Of a stretch of 64,000 nucleotides of DNA, positions 52,012-59,916 are shown piece by piece (positions within the stretch are counted from its first letter, which is position 1; each line of letters begins with the position of its first letter). Location: the NCBI GenBank assembly GCA_041576815.1, contig JBFGKE010000005.1, positions 62,001-126,000 of the forward strand, given 5' to 3'. The DNA comes from SG8-38 sp041576815. Lineage in GTDB: Bacteria > Myxococcota_A > Polyangia > Polyangiales > Houyiibacteriaceae. The position numbers and the translations under genes were made by a program. The notes beneath the pieces are model-generated. The model made no database searches. It worked only from the letters and a program-made list of their open reading frames with translations, and had not been told where the DNA came from.

Positions 52012-53610
52012 GTGAGCGGATGGTGGTTGGTGCCGGTTGCGGCGGTCTGGCTCCTCTGGCTCGCCGCGAAGCGCGGGGTTTTCAAGAACGCGTTGCAGCG
52101 CCTGGTCGAGCGTCGTCTGGGCGGCTATCGACACCTCGCGGAGCGCGTCGACCCCGCGCTCCCCAGCGAGATGGTCAGCGACCCGGTGCACGTGGCCGTC
52201 GTCGGCGGTGGACTGGCTGGGATCGGCGCTGCAGCGACTCTGGGCGGGCGGGGCGTGTCGGTCACCCTCTTTGAACGCAACGCCTATCTCGGAGGCAAGA
52301 TCGGCGCCTGGAAAGTGTCGATCGACGGTGGCGAACAAACCATCGAGCATGGATTTCATGCGTTCTTCCGGCAGTACTACAATCTCGACCGGTTCTTGGA
52401 ACGGCTCGGCGTCCGACAGAAGTTCGCACAGATCGAGGACTACCTGATCCTCGACGCCGAGAACCGGCCCTTGAGCTTCGGCGACGTCGCCACGGTGCCG
52501 GGAATCAACATCGTCGACCTCGGCAGGCGCGGCTTCTATCGATGGCGCGATGTCATCGCAAAACACACGCGAAACCGTCTCGATGCCTTCATTCGCTTCG
52601 ACATGGAGCAGACGTATCGGGATCTGGATGCCGTGCCTTTTGCGCGCTACTGCGACGAGGCCGAGCTTCCAAGCGATCTCCGGGTGGCGTTTCGGACGTT
52701 TGCGAGGGCGTTCTTCGCCGACGAGACCGAGCTCTCGACCGCTGACGTGCTGCGGGCATTTCATTTCTACTACCTCGGTCACGACAAAGGCTTGATGTAC
52801 GATTACCCCGCCGGCGACTACGAAACGACGCTGCTCGCGCCGATCCGCGCGCATCTCCGCGTGCATGGCGTCGATCTGCGGCTCGGCGCCGCCGTCGCAG
52901 GCATCGATCGTGGGACGGGCAAACGATTTCGAATCGGGGACGAGGAGTTCGATTGGGTCGTCATTGCCGCGGACATTCCGGGCTTGAAGTCGATCGTGGA
53001 GGGCTCGACGTGGCTCGAGGACGAAGACCCGCGCCTGGTGTCCGACATCGGTCACCTGCGCACGTCGAGCGGATACGCGGTGTGGCGGCTCTGGGTCGAC
53101 ACGGACGTGCGTCCGGAGCTCCCGACGTTCATCAACGTCGATCGCAGGCGCGTGCTCGACTCGGTGACGCTTTACCATCGCATCACGGAAGAGGCGCGTT
53201 CGTGGGCCGGCTCGCACGGAGGCGCCGTGCTCGAGCTTCACAGCTATGCCCTACCCCGCGACATCGGTGACGAGTCCGATGTTCGCCGCGTTTTCCTCGA
53301 GGAGCTCTACGAGTACTTCCCAGAGCTTCGGAACATGCAAATCTCGGACGAGGTGCTTCAGATCCGGTCGGACTTTCCCGCCTTCGCACCGGGGCAGCAC
53401 CAGCATCGGCCCTCGCCCAAGCTAGGGATTCATGGGCTCCTGCTCGCGGGCGACTGGGTGCGGCTGCCCTACCCGATGACGCACATGGAGGCCGCGTTCA
53501 CATCTGGGCTGGTTTGCGCGAACGAGATCTTCAGTCATCTGGGGCTCCGGCGAGAGCCGATCTTCTCCGTCGCGCCACGCGGTCTCTTCGCGTGGAAGAA
53601 AAGCGCTTAG
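52012..53610 (+). CDS. CrtU-like carotene desaturase/methyltransferase (FAD-dependent)
   Basis: A 532-residue FAD-dependent oxidoreductase with an N-terminal membrane segment (WWLVPVAAVWLLWLA) and FAD fold VAVVGGGLAGIGAAATLGG...NAYLGGKIG. The block HGFHAFFRQYYNLDRFLERL, then FFADETELSTADVL...FYYLGHDKGLMYDYP, VLELHSYALP and the end LAGDWVRLPYPMTHMEAAFTS closely recall CrtU enzymes, which turn beta-carotene rings into aromatic rings (isorenieratene type). The GTG start lies 92 bp beyond the 11-bp repeat array. Related desaturases of other specificity cannot be excluded. Confidence 0.68.
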   Translation: MSGWWLVPVAAVWLLWLAAKRGVFKNALQRLVERRLGGYRHLAERVDPALPSEMVSDPVHVAVVGGGLAGIGAAATLGGRGVSVTLFERNAYLGGKIGAWKVSIDGGEQTIEHGFHAFFRQYYNLDRFLERLGVRQKFAQIEDYLILDAENRPLSFGDVATVPGINIVDLGRRGFYRWRDVIAKHTRNRLDAFIRFDMEQTYRDLDAVPFARYCDEAELPSDLRVAFRTFARAFFADETELSTADVLRAFHFYYLGHDKGLMYDYPAGDYETTLLAPIRAHLRVHGVDLRLGAAVAGIDRGTGKRFRIGDEEFDWVVIAADIPGLKSIVEGSTWLEDEDPRLVSDIGHLRTSSGYAVWRLWVDTDVRPELPTFINVDRRRVLDSVTLYHRITEEARSWAGSHGGAVLELHSYALPRDIGDESDVRRVFLEELYEYFPELRNMQISDEVLQIRSDFPAFAPGQHQHRPSPKLGIHGLLLAGDWVRLPYPMTHMEAAFTSGLVCANEIFSHLGLRREPIFSVAPRGLFAWKKSA

Positions 53611-54296
53611 GGCGCGTCGTCGAGAGCTCTAAACGAAGTGAGAATTTCGTTTCGGCGCATGAACCACGGAGTGAACGGGGCGTTGTACCGCGCCCACACC
53701 GGCTCCCCGACCGCTTGGTAGCCGGCACGATCGAGCGCGGCCAGCAAGCGTTCGAGCTGCTTCTGGTAGTTCTTCTTCGACCAGGTGCCGGAGTAGCGGA
53801 TGGCGGCCATGGTCTTCGGAGGGACTTCCGCGATTTCCACCCGCGGGTCGATCGGCTCCGGCAACGTCTCTCGTGAAAACTCGGACGGCATCATGAAGCT
53901 GAGCATGTAGCTTCCATTTTCTTCTTGCTGCGTCACGGGCGCAGTCATCGCGATGGTCGTGCTCGTCTCTTCGCGCTGCGTGACGGGAGCCGTCATTTCG
54001 ATTTTCGCCTGACTCCGGTTGTCGCCGAAAATGTAGCTCGCGAGAACGCGAAAACCCTGGTTTCCTGCGCTCTCGAGGTCCCCTTCGACGCGGGTCCGCG
54101 CCACGAGATAACCGTCGTATTTGCGGATTTCGACCTCGCCGAGCCGATCGACGACTCGGTAGTCTGGGCTTTCGTAGCTCGCGAATGTACCGGACCACGC
54201 GAGGACCGCGAGCGTGCCGGCAAGCAGTACCGCAGAGACGACAGAGACGAGGACAGCTAAGCGCTTGCTTCTTCGAGATGAGGCTCGATGGGACAC
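53607..54296 (-). CDS. SOUL-family haem-binding protein, membrane-anchored
   Basis: A 229-residue protein with one N-terminal membrane helix (LAVLVSVVSAVLLAGTLAVLA) and a SOUL/HEBP domain: YRVVDRLGEVEIRKYDGYLVA, then KIEMTAPVTQ and IAMTAPVTQQEE, and AAIRYSGTWSKKNYQKQLERL. Family members bind haem or tetrapyrroles. It starts 16 bp after the carH stop on the same strand, so it is probably in the carH transcript. It shares its last 4 bp with the convergent crtU-like gene. Confidence 0.85.
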   Translation of the reverse strand: MSHRASSRRSKRLAVLVSVVSAVLLAGTLAVLAWSGTFASYESPDYRVVDRLGEVEIRKYDGYLVARTRVEGDLESAGNQGFRVLASYIFGDNRSQAKIEMTAPVTQREETSTTIAMTAPVTQQEENGSYMLSFMMPSEFSRETLPEPIDPRVEIAEVPPKTMAAIRYSGTWSKKNYQKQLERLLAALDRAGYQAVGEPVWARYNAPFTPWFMRRNEILTSFRALDDAP

Positions 54297-54312
54297 ACTT
54301 GCCTTCGCCGTC

Positions 54313-55233
54313 TCAGGGGGTTTGGTAGCGGACCAGCGCGCGGTCGAGCTCGTCGTACTGATGGAAGAGCGTCACCGGGCTTCCGGCTCGAAAGAGAAGA
54401 TGATTTTCGGGAATGCCGAGCCAGACCTCGTGGGACTTGGCGAGCGCGTCGAGCTCGGCCTCGAGATTCTGGCGCTCCAGCTCGTCGGAATCTCTGGCGA
54501 TGCTCATGAGGATTAGCTTTGCTCCGCTCTCGGCGGCCGCATCGGCGATGGAGTCGAAGGGCATGTTTGCACCGAGGTAGATCGGCTCTAGGCCCCGGCT
54601 GGCCGCCATGAACGCGCCGATGATTGCGCCAAACTCGTGGAGATGCCCGGGCGGGGTGGCGACGAGGACGCGCGGCGCACCGGCTTCGGCTTCGACGTGG
54701 CGCATGAGCGTTCCGAGAAGGCTTCGAAGCTGTCCGGAGATGATGTGCTCGTGATAGATTTTCAGACGCCCCGCGTGCCATGCCTCCCCGACGCGGCGCA
54801 TGAGCGGAACTAAGACGTCGAGTGTGAGCTTCATCGGCGGAATGATGGCCGCGGTCCGATTCAGAATCGACTGCGCGCCCCGAACGTCAAAGCGGAAGAT
54901 GGCGGCCAAGTAGTCTTGGATGACGGCATCGTAGAGGGAGGCGGAGCTGGCCGTTTCGCCGTTCGTCTCTCCGACGATTTTTCGTAGCTCGTCGTCCGCG
55001 AGGCGGGCGACTTGACCGATCGAGTGCCCTAGCTCAGTGGCGCGGCGAAGAAGAACCAGCCGGCGCACCTGCCCCCCGGAGTAGCGCCGCTTGTTTCCTC
55101 CAGTGCGCTCGGGTGTGACCGCTTGATACCGACGCTCCCACACGCGAATCGTATCGGCGGTCAGTCCGGTGAGCCGGGACACGACTCGCATGGGGTAGAC
55201 GCCGCTGAGCTCTGGTTCGATGGTCGGGCTCAT
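54313..55233 (-). CDS. carH: CarH-type MerR transcriptional repressor with B12-binding photoreceptor domain
   Basis: A 306-residue regulator. Residues 12-80 form a MerR helix-turn-helix (MRVVSRLTGLTADTIRVWERRY). Residues 95-180 are the helical B12-cap region and 185-300 the Rossmann cobalamin fold (GAPRVLVATPPGHLHEFGAI). The light-sensing motif W-x9-EH is exact: Trp152, Glu162, His163 (AWHAGRLKIYHEH), and the cobalamin-ligand region has His199 in HLHEFG. These residues distinguish adenosylcobalamin-dependent CarH from B12-independent relatives. In the dark it represses; light breaks the Co-C bond and releases DNA. Two TAGACA boxes 11 bp apart lie about 100 bp upstream. Confidence 0.92.
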   Translation of the reverse strand: MSPTIEPELSGVYPMRVVSRLTGLTADTIRVWERRYQAVTPERTGGNKRRYSGGQVRRLVLLRRATELGHSIGQVARLADDELRKIVGETNGETASSASLYDAVIQDYLAAIFRFDVRGAQSILNRTAAIIPPMKLTLDVLVPLMRRVGEAWHAGRLKIYHEHIISGQLRSLLGTLMRHVEAEAGAPRVLVATPPGHLHEFGAIIGAFMAASRGLEPIYLGANMPFDSIADAAAESGAKLILMSIARDSDELERQNLEAELDALAKSHEVWLGIPENHLLFRAGSPVTLFHQYDELDRALVRYQTP

Positions 55234-55333
55234 CGGTCCAAGGGGGGCACAATGAGCGCGAGAGCAATGAGTAGTATCGAGCGTGTTTGCATCAATGAAG
55301 TCCTTTGATTCGCGAACGAAACAACGCTGTTCT

Positions 55334-55350
55334 TGTCTATCTGTTGTCTA
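55334..55350 (-). promoter_or_regulatory. Candidate CarH autoregulatory site: two TAGACA boxes at 11-bp spacing
   Basis: On the minus strand TAGACA occurs at 55350-55345 and 55339-55334, exactly 11 bp apart, upstream of carH. A third unit is not evident on either side. The box and spacing match the other two arrays in the region. Confidence 0.5.
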
Positions 55351-55379
55351 CATTTATTTCGTCCAAGCTTACACGTTGG

Positions 55380-55925
55380 CTACCAGGCGCCGGTGCCTGG
55401 CGCGCCCTTGAAGGGACCCACGACCTCCGGGGTGATCCAGCCTCCGTAGAAGCCACCGGGCTGGGGAGTCACTCGGACCCCGCCCACGAAACATCGGAGC
55501 TTGGCCGGATAAAAGCTCAGGAAGCCACGAATCGCCTCGAACTCGGGATCGGGATCGTCGTAGCTCCACCCGACCACGGGCGCGGAGGCTGCGTTTGTTC
55601 GGAGCGCCCAGTACGTCGCTGCACCCTTCCACTCGCAGTGCGAGGTGCCCTCAGACTGGATGAGTCGGGCGAGGTCGACATCCTGTCGAGGAATGTAAAA
55701 CGTGGGAGGGCTTGCGGTTTCCAAGACCCGAATGGCGCTCTTCGTTTCGGCGATGAGCGCCTGGCCTCGGGTGACGCGCACGATCCGTGCGTCCTGTTCG
55801 AGTCGTGGCGGGCGCGGATAGTCCCACACCGACTCCTGCTCTGGCCCGGGCTCGATGGCCCATGGAGGTCGGCTCGATCCGCGGTGACGCCATCCTGCTC
55901 GGGCGCGCTCTACGTCAGCATCCAC
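55380..55925 (-). CDS. DUF427 domain protein
   Basis: A 181-residue protein with the DUF427 pattern ESVWDYPRPPRLEQ, FYIPRQDVDLARL and the conserved TSHCEWKGAATYW block, ending with GWITPEVVGPFKG. The family is widespread, function unknown, and often near stress or lipid genes. The GTG at 55925 has GGAG at 5-bp spacing; an upstream in-frame TTG is less likely. It lies between carH and two small membrane proteins on the same strand. Confidence 0.82.
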   Translation of the reverse strand: MDADVERARAGWRHRGSSRPPWAIEPGPEQESVWDYPRPPRLEQDARIVRVTRGQALIAETKSAIRVLETASPPTFYIPRQDVDLARLIQSEGTSHCEWKGAATYWALRTNAASAPVVGWSYDDPDPEFEAIRGFLSFYPAKLRCFVGGVRVTPQPGGFYGGWITPEVVGPFKGAPGTGAW

Positions 55926-55957
55926 GATGGCTCCGCATGTAGTCAACGCGCATAGCT

Positions 55958-56128
55958 CTACTTCGGGTTGACGGGTGCAGCCCGAGACTGCGATTCGCTA
56001 GTTGCCTGCTCGGGCGCGTAGGAGTCCACCGGGTCTTCGTTGGCGCGATGACGGATACCAATGTAGGCGCCGGCAAATCCGAGCATCGTGACCATCGCGC
56101 CGACGACCATGAGCTCGAGATCACTCAC
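55958..56128 (-). CDS. Small single-pass membrane protein
   Basis: A 56-residue protein with one membrane helix (LMVVGAMVTMLGFAGAYIGI) followed by a polar, Pro/Ser-rich tail. The GTG start overlaps the stop of the preceding small membrane protein gene by 8 bp, so the two are coupled and probably act together. No family recognised. Confidence 0.55.
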   Translation of the reverse strand: MSDLELMVVGAMVTMLGFAGAYIGIRHRANEDPVDSYAPEQATSESQSRAAPVNPK

Positions 56129-56348
56129 GCCGGCCTCCGGTGAGAAGCAGTCCGCCCGCCGACAGGATGGAGGGAACCCAGAGGCCGACGAACAGCCCAC
56201 GCTCACGGTCGCCCGAGAACCAGAGCCAGATCGAAAGCAGGAATGAGATTCCTGCCGCGGCGAAGAACAAGACCTTTGAGGCGTTGAAACCGCTGAGCGT
56301 GGTACGGGCGCCACCGGTGGAGCGAGCGGGAACAGTCCGTTGTGTCAT
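56121..56348 (-). CDS. Small two-helix membrane protein, possibly leaderless
   Basis: A 75-residue protein with hydrophobic segments VLFFAAAGISFLLSIWLWF and LFVGLWVPSILSAGGLLL. The ATG at 56348 has no ribosome binding site but sits 7 bp past a strong -10 box, so it may be translated from a leaderless transcript. Its promoter overlaps CarH-type 11-bp repeats. Function unknown; light or stress control is inferred from the promoter. Confidence 0.55.
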   Translation of the reverse strand: MTQRTVPARSTGGARTTLSGFNASKVLFFAAAGISFLLSIWLWFSGDRERGLFVGLWVPSILSAGGLLLTGGRRE

Positions 56349-56355
56349 GAAGTGG

Positions 56356-56384
56356 AGTATCAGGATTTGTCGATATTTTGTCAA
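56356..56384 (-). promoter_or_regulatory. Sigma-70-type promoter overlapped by CarH-type repeats
   Basis: On the minus strand TTGACA (56384-56379), a 17-bp spacer and GATACT (56361-56356) form a good promoter. The -35 is the first of two 11-bp-spaced TNNACA boxes, the second (TCGACA, 56373-56368) lying in the spacer. A repressor bound there would block RNA polymerase directly. Confidence 0.6.
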
Positions 56385-56393
56385 GCATTTTTA

Positions 56394-56410
56394 TAGACGA
56401 AAACTAGACA
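56394..56410 (+). promoter_or_regulatory. Second, plus-oriented pair of CarH-type boxes
   Basis: TAGACG (56394) and TAGACA (56405) are 11 bp apart on the plus strand, pointing at the short-chain dehydrogenase gene. Together with the minus pair they make a symmetric two-way control region between divergent genes. Confidence 0.5.
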
Positions 56411-56495
56411 CTGGACCGTGAGGCTGCTCTCGCCGTCCCTGATCGCGGATACTCTCGCCTGCGAAGTCTGCGCCTATGCTGCGACGGTGGAGCCG

Positions 56496-57239
56496 ATGCA
56501 CGCCTTCGTTCAAGGAGCGAGCAGGGGCATGGGGCTCGAGATGACGCGCCAGCTCCTCGCCAGGAGGGGGGTCGCCCGCGTGTTCGCCTCCTGTCGCGAT
56601 CCGTCGAACGCGCGGGGTCTCGAGGCGCTTGCGACGCAGCACGCGACCCGGCTGACGATTCTCGAGCTCGACCTCGCGGAACAAAGCACCATCGCCCGAG
56701 CGTCCGAGCAGATCGCAGAACAAACCGAACGCCTTCACCTCGTCGTCAACGTCGCGGGCATCCTTCACGGCCCCGGGTTCGGTCCTGAAAAGAAGCTCGG
56801 CCAAATCGAACCCGAGGTTCTGCGCACCGTGTTCGAGGTCAACGCCTTCGGACCGCTTCTCGTCGCAAAGCACGTGCATCGGTTGCTTCGACACGATGAA
56901 CGCTCCGTTTTCGCAAGCCTCTCGGCCCGAGTCGGCAGCATCTCCGACAATCGGCTGGGCGGTTGGTACGCCTACCGCGGCTCGAAGGCAGCGCAAAACA
57001 TGTTCACCAAGACGATTTCGATCGAGCTTGGCCGAATCGCTCCCAATGCCATCGTGGTCGGTCTTCACCCGGGCACGGTCGACACCGATCTATCGAAGCC
57101 CTTTCAGCGAGGCGTCCCAGAGGGAAAGCTTCTTTCTCCTGCGACCTCAGTCGCGTCCATGCTCGACGTGCTCGCAGGCCTCGGCCCCGACGACACCGGG
57201 AAGGTGTTTGATTTTCGCGGCAAGGAGATTCCCCCTTGA
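56496..57239 (+). CDS. Short-chain dehydrogenase/reductase (C-factor-like)
   Basis: A 247-residue classical SDR with the N-terminal cofactor motif FVQGASRGMGLEM, NVAG in VVNVAGILHG, active-site Tyr-x3-Lys in YAYRGSKAAQNM and the PGTVDTDLS segment. The length and motif set resemble C-factor/CsgA-type SDRs. ATG 56496 was chosen because the upstream in-frame extension lacks SDR sequence. It sits divergent from the two small membrane proteins under the two-way CarH-type site. Substrate unknown. Confidence 0.85.
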   Translation: MHAFVQGASRGMGLEMTRQLLARRGVARVFASCRDPSNARGLEALATQHATRLTILELDLAEQSTIARASEQIAEQTERLHLVVNVAGILHGPGFGPEKKLGQIEPEVLRTVFEVNAFGPLLVAKHVHRLLRHDERSVFASLSARVGSISDNRLGGWYAYRGSKAAQNMFTKTISIELGRIAPNAIVVGLHPGTVDTDLSKPFQRGVPEGKLLSPATSVASMLDVLAGLGPDDTGKVFDFRGKEIPP

Positions 57240-57246
57240 TGGCGGG

Positions 57247-58302
57247 TCAGCGCGGATCCCAACGGTAGTGCGACACGAACCATTCTTCACCCTCTCGGTA
57301 GGCAAACAGCTCGGCACATGCGATGAAGAAGAGACGCCAGCGGTGGAGCCACCGCTCTGCTTCTAAGCCGTAACCATCGGCAAGCACCGGGAGCACGGCA
57401 TTCCGGCGCTCGTCGAGCCGTCGAAGCCAAGCGTTACAGGTTTTTTCATAGTGGGTCCCCGAAACTCGCCATTGCTCGCGTAAGACCAAATCGTCTTGGT
57501 AGTGACTGAAAAGCGATTCGGACGGCATCATGCCGCCTGTGAAGAAGTGTTTCGCCATCCAATCGCTCGCGTCCCGTGCTTCGTATGTGTACGCGTGCGA
57601 TCGGTGACAGAAGATGTGCGCGAAAGCAGCGCCGCCTGGGGCGAGCCATCCCGCAATGCGCGCGAACAGCGCCGGATGATTGCGCACGTGCTCCATCATC
57701 TCGATCGACACGACCCGGTCGAACCGGCCTGCGCCCTCGAAAGAATTCACATCGACGGTTTGCGCCTCGACGTTCGAGAGGCCGCGTTCGGCCGCCCGCT
57801 TTTCGATGAAGGTACGCTGGAGGCTGGAGTTCGAGACCGCGAGCACCTTCGAGCTCGGGAACCGTTCCGCCGCCCAAAGAGTAAACGAGCCCCAGCCGCA
57901 CCCGAGATCGAGAATGCGCATACCATCCTCGACCTCGGCGCGCTCGGCGGTGAGCGTCAGCATCGCTTCCTCTGCGGCGGCAAGGTCCCCGACAGCATCG
58001 TCCCAGAGGCAGCAGCTGTACTTCAAACGCGGGCCGAGCACCTGCTCGAAAAACGGCGCAGGCACTTCGTAGTGCTGGGCGTTGGCGGCGTCGGTCGAGA
58101 CCGCGATGGGTCCTTCGGCGAGCCGTTCGCGAAGCGAGGCCTCTTCGGCCCTGCGTGCGTCGGCGTCGCCCCAGATGCTCTCTCGAAGGCGCCGGCGAAG
58201 AAGCTGCCGTGTGCCCCAGCGAAGAGCGGGATCTGGAAAAACACCCGCCTCGGCCATGCGTAGCAAGAGACTTACTCCCGCTTCTGCGCTGACACCCTGC
58301 AT
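57247..58302 (-). CDS. Cyclopropane-fatty-acyl-phospholipid synthase family methyltransferase
   Basis: A 351-residue methyltransferase with LKYSCCLWDDAVGDLAAAEEAML, SAM motif ILDLGCGWGSFTLWAAERFP and VSNSSLQRTFIE, then SIEMMEHVRNHP and HIFCHRSHAYTYE. This subgroup (UfaM/CfaA or coclaurine N-methyltransferase-like) modifies unsaturated fatty acyl chains and is a common member of photo-oxidative stress regulons. It is convergent with the SDR gene, 7 bp apart, and divergent from the epimerase-like gene. Confidence 0.85.
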   Translation of the reverse strand: MQGVSAEAGVSLLLRMAEAGVFPDPALRWGTRQLLRRRLRESIWGDADARRAEEASLRERLAEGPIAVSTDAANAQHYEVPAPFFEQVLGPRLKYSCCLWDDAVGDLAAAEEAMLTLTAERAEVEDGMRILDLGCGWGSFTLWAAERFPSSKVLAVSNSSLQRTFIEKRAAERGLSNVEAQTVDVNSFEGAGRFDRVVSIEMMEHVRNHPALFARIAGWLAPGGAAFAHIFCHRSHAYTYEARDASDWMAKHFFTGGMMPSESLFSHYQDDLVLREQWRVSGTHYEKTCNAWLRRLDERRNAVLPVLADGYGLEAERWLHRWRLFFIACAELFAYREGEEWFVSHYRWDPR

Positions 58303-58376
58303 CGGTTAGAAATAGGGCGCGCGGTGGTCCACGGCAAGACTTGGCGGCCGTGGCATCGATGTGGGAAGAAGCGCCG

Positions 58377-59369
58377 ATGGATGCAACGCGGACGATCGCG
58401 ATCACGGGGGCGACGGGCTTCGTGGGTAGGCACGTGGTCGAGCGGCTCCTCAAAGAGCCGGGAACGGTGCTCCGCTGCCTCGTGCGACCCTCGAGCGACT
58501 CGCGCCGGCACCTTCCGGCCGAGGCTCCGATCGAGTGGGTGGAAGGCGACGTGTGCAAGCCGGAGACGCTCGGACCGCTCGTTTCCGGGGCCTCGAGCGT
58601 CGTGCACCTCGCAGGTTACCGGGATTTCTGGAGCCGCCGGCGAAGTCTTTACTACGAGCTCAACACGCGTGGCGCAGGCAACGTGTTTCGCGCTGCCCTC
58701 GACGCGCGCGTCGAAAAAGTCGTCCAGGTGAGCACGCCGCTCGCGTTTGGCGTGCCGGATCGAATTCCGTTCGACGAGGAGACGCCTCCGGGCCCTCACC
58801 CATCGGACTACGCTCGAAGCAAACACATGGCCGACGAGATTGGATGGCGGATGCACGCCGAGCGCGGTCTTCCACTGACCGTGTTGCATCTGGCCGCCGT
58901 GATCGGCGCCGGCGACCCGACGCCCACGATGGAAGTCGCGCGTGCGGTCGAGGGTCGCCTGCCTGCGCTGGTCGGCGCCGAGACGACCTATACCTATCTT
59001 CACGTGCGCGATGCGGCGGAAGCGATCGTGCGAGCGCTGCTCCGGCCGGAGGCTGTCGGCCGACGCTATCTGATCGGCACCGAGCGCGCCACGACGCGAG
59101 AGTATTTCGCCACAATCGCGGACCTCGCGGGCGTATCCGCGCCGTCGATCAACATCCCCGAAGCGCCGCTCATCCCCGTCGCGACGGTCTGGGAGTGGGT
59201 TTCGCGATGGACCGGCAGGCGCCCCGCCCTCCCCGTCGACATTTTGAAGACCACGGCCGCGGGCTCGCTGATCTTCGACGGTAGCCGCGCCCAGCGCGAG
59301 CTTGGCATGCAATACACGCCGCTGCGCAGCGCGCTTCGGTATGCGGTCGAGGAAGCTCGAGCGCTTTAA
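58377..59369 (+). CDS. NAD-dependent epimerase/dihydroflavonol-reductase-like SDR
   Basis: A 330-residue extended SDR with ITGATGFVGRHVVERLLKEP, VVHLAGYRDFW, the Tyr-x3-Lys in DYARSKHMADE and TYLHVRDAAEAIVRALL. It resembles hopanoid-associated HpnA and dihydroflavonol reductases acting on lipid or aromatic carbonyls. The ATG at 58377 follows a GGGAAGAAG ribosome binding region. Its stop is adjacent to the convergent DUF2141 gene. Confidence 0.85.
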   Translation: MDATRTIAITGATGFVGRHVVERLLKEPGTVLRCLVRPSSDSRRHLPAEAPIEWVEGDVCKPETLGPLVSGASSVVHLAGYRDFWSRRRSLYYELNTRGAGNVFRAALDARVEKVVQVSTPLAFGVPDRIPFDEETPPGPHPSDYARSKHMADEIGWRMHAERGLPLTVLHLAAVIGAGDPTPTMEVARAVEGRLPALVGAETTYTYLHVRDAAEAIVRALLRPEAVGRRYLIGTERATTREYFATIADLAGVSAPSINIPEAPLIPVATVWEWVSRWTGRRPALPVDILKTTAAGSLIFDGSRAQRELGMQYTPLRSALRYAVEEARAL

Positions 59370-59828
59370 TCAAAGCTGGAGCTTGATCTTGATCGTCTTC
59401 GGCGCCCCGGCGAAGTCGAAGAGCGCTTTTTCGTATTTCGGTGGGCCGAATCGCTCGGCGGGCACGTCGTTCGAGACGCCCCACCATTCTTTCGGGCGGC
59501 CGACCATGCTGGTCTTGAGCTCGCCGTTCTTGTCCTCGTCGTGCATGACCGACACCGCGTATTTGCCCGGCTTCAGGTCTTTGAAAGTACACGTGGCCGT
59601 GCCGCCCTTGGACTTCACGAACATTCGGGCATCTGCCTTGTCGGCCTTGGTCGGAAACCCGTCTTTTTTCGAGAACAGAGAGCACCCGATTTGCCCGCTG
59701 TCATTTTGAATGTTCGAAATTCTAACCGTCAGGGTGCCGTCGGCGGGCGGAGTCTGCGCGCCGGCCGAGGCCGCCGCGAGCAGAGCAGCGGCTGCCGCTG
59801 AGAGGAAGAGTTGATGAGCGACCGACAT
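59370..59828 (-). CDS. DUF2141 exported protein
   Basis: A 152-residue secreted protein: signal peptide (LFLSAAAAALLAAASAGA), then GTLTVRISNIQNDSGQIGCSLF, CTFKDLKPGKYAVSVMHDEDKNGEL and WWGVSNDV, all typical of DUF2141. Two cysteines may pair. The family is often next to carotenoid or lipid genes; its function is unknown. Confidence 0.87.
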   Translation of the reverse strand: MSVAHQLFLSAAAAALLAAASAGAQTPPADGTLTVRISNIQNDSGQIGCSLFSKKDGFPTKADKADARMFVKSKGGTATCTFKDLKPGKYAVSVMHDEDKNGELKTSMVGRPKEWWGVSNDVPAERFGPPKYEKALFDFAGAPKTIKIKLQL

Positions 59829-59916
59829 GGGTGGCATCGGACTTCTTGTCCTCTAGCGTCACCCGCGCGAAAGACAAGCACAACCACCCTCGTTGGCTGC
59901 TACTCTCGCGCTCACG

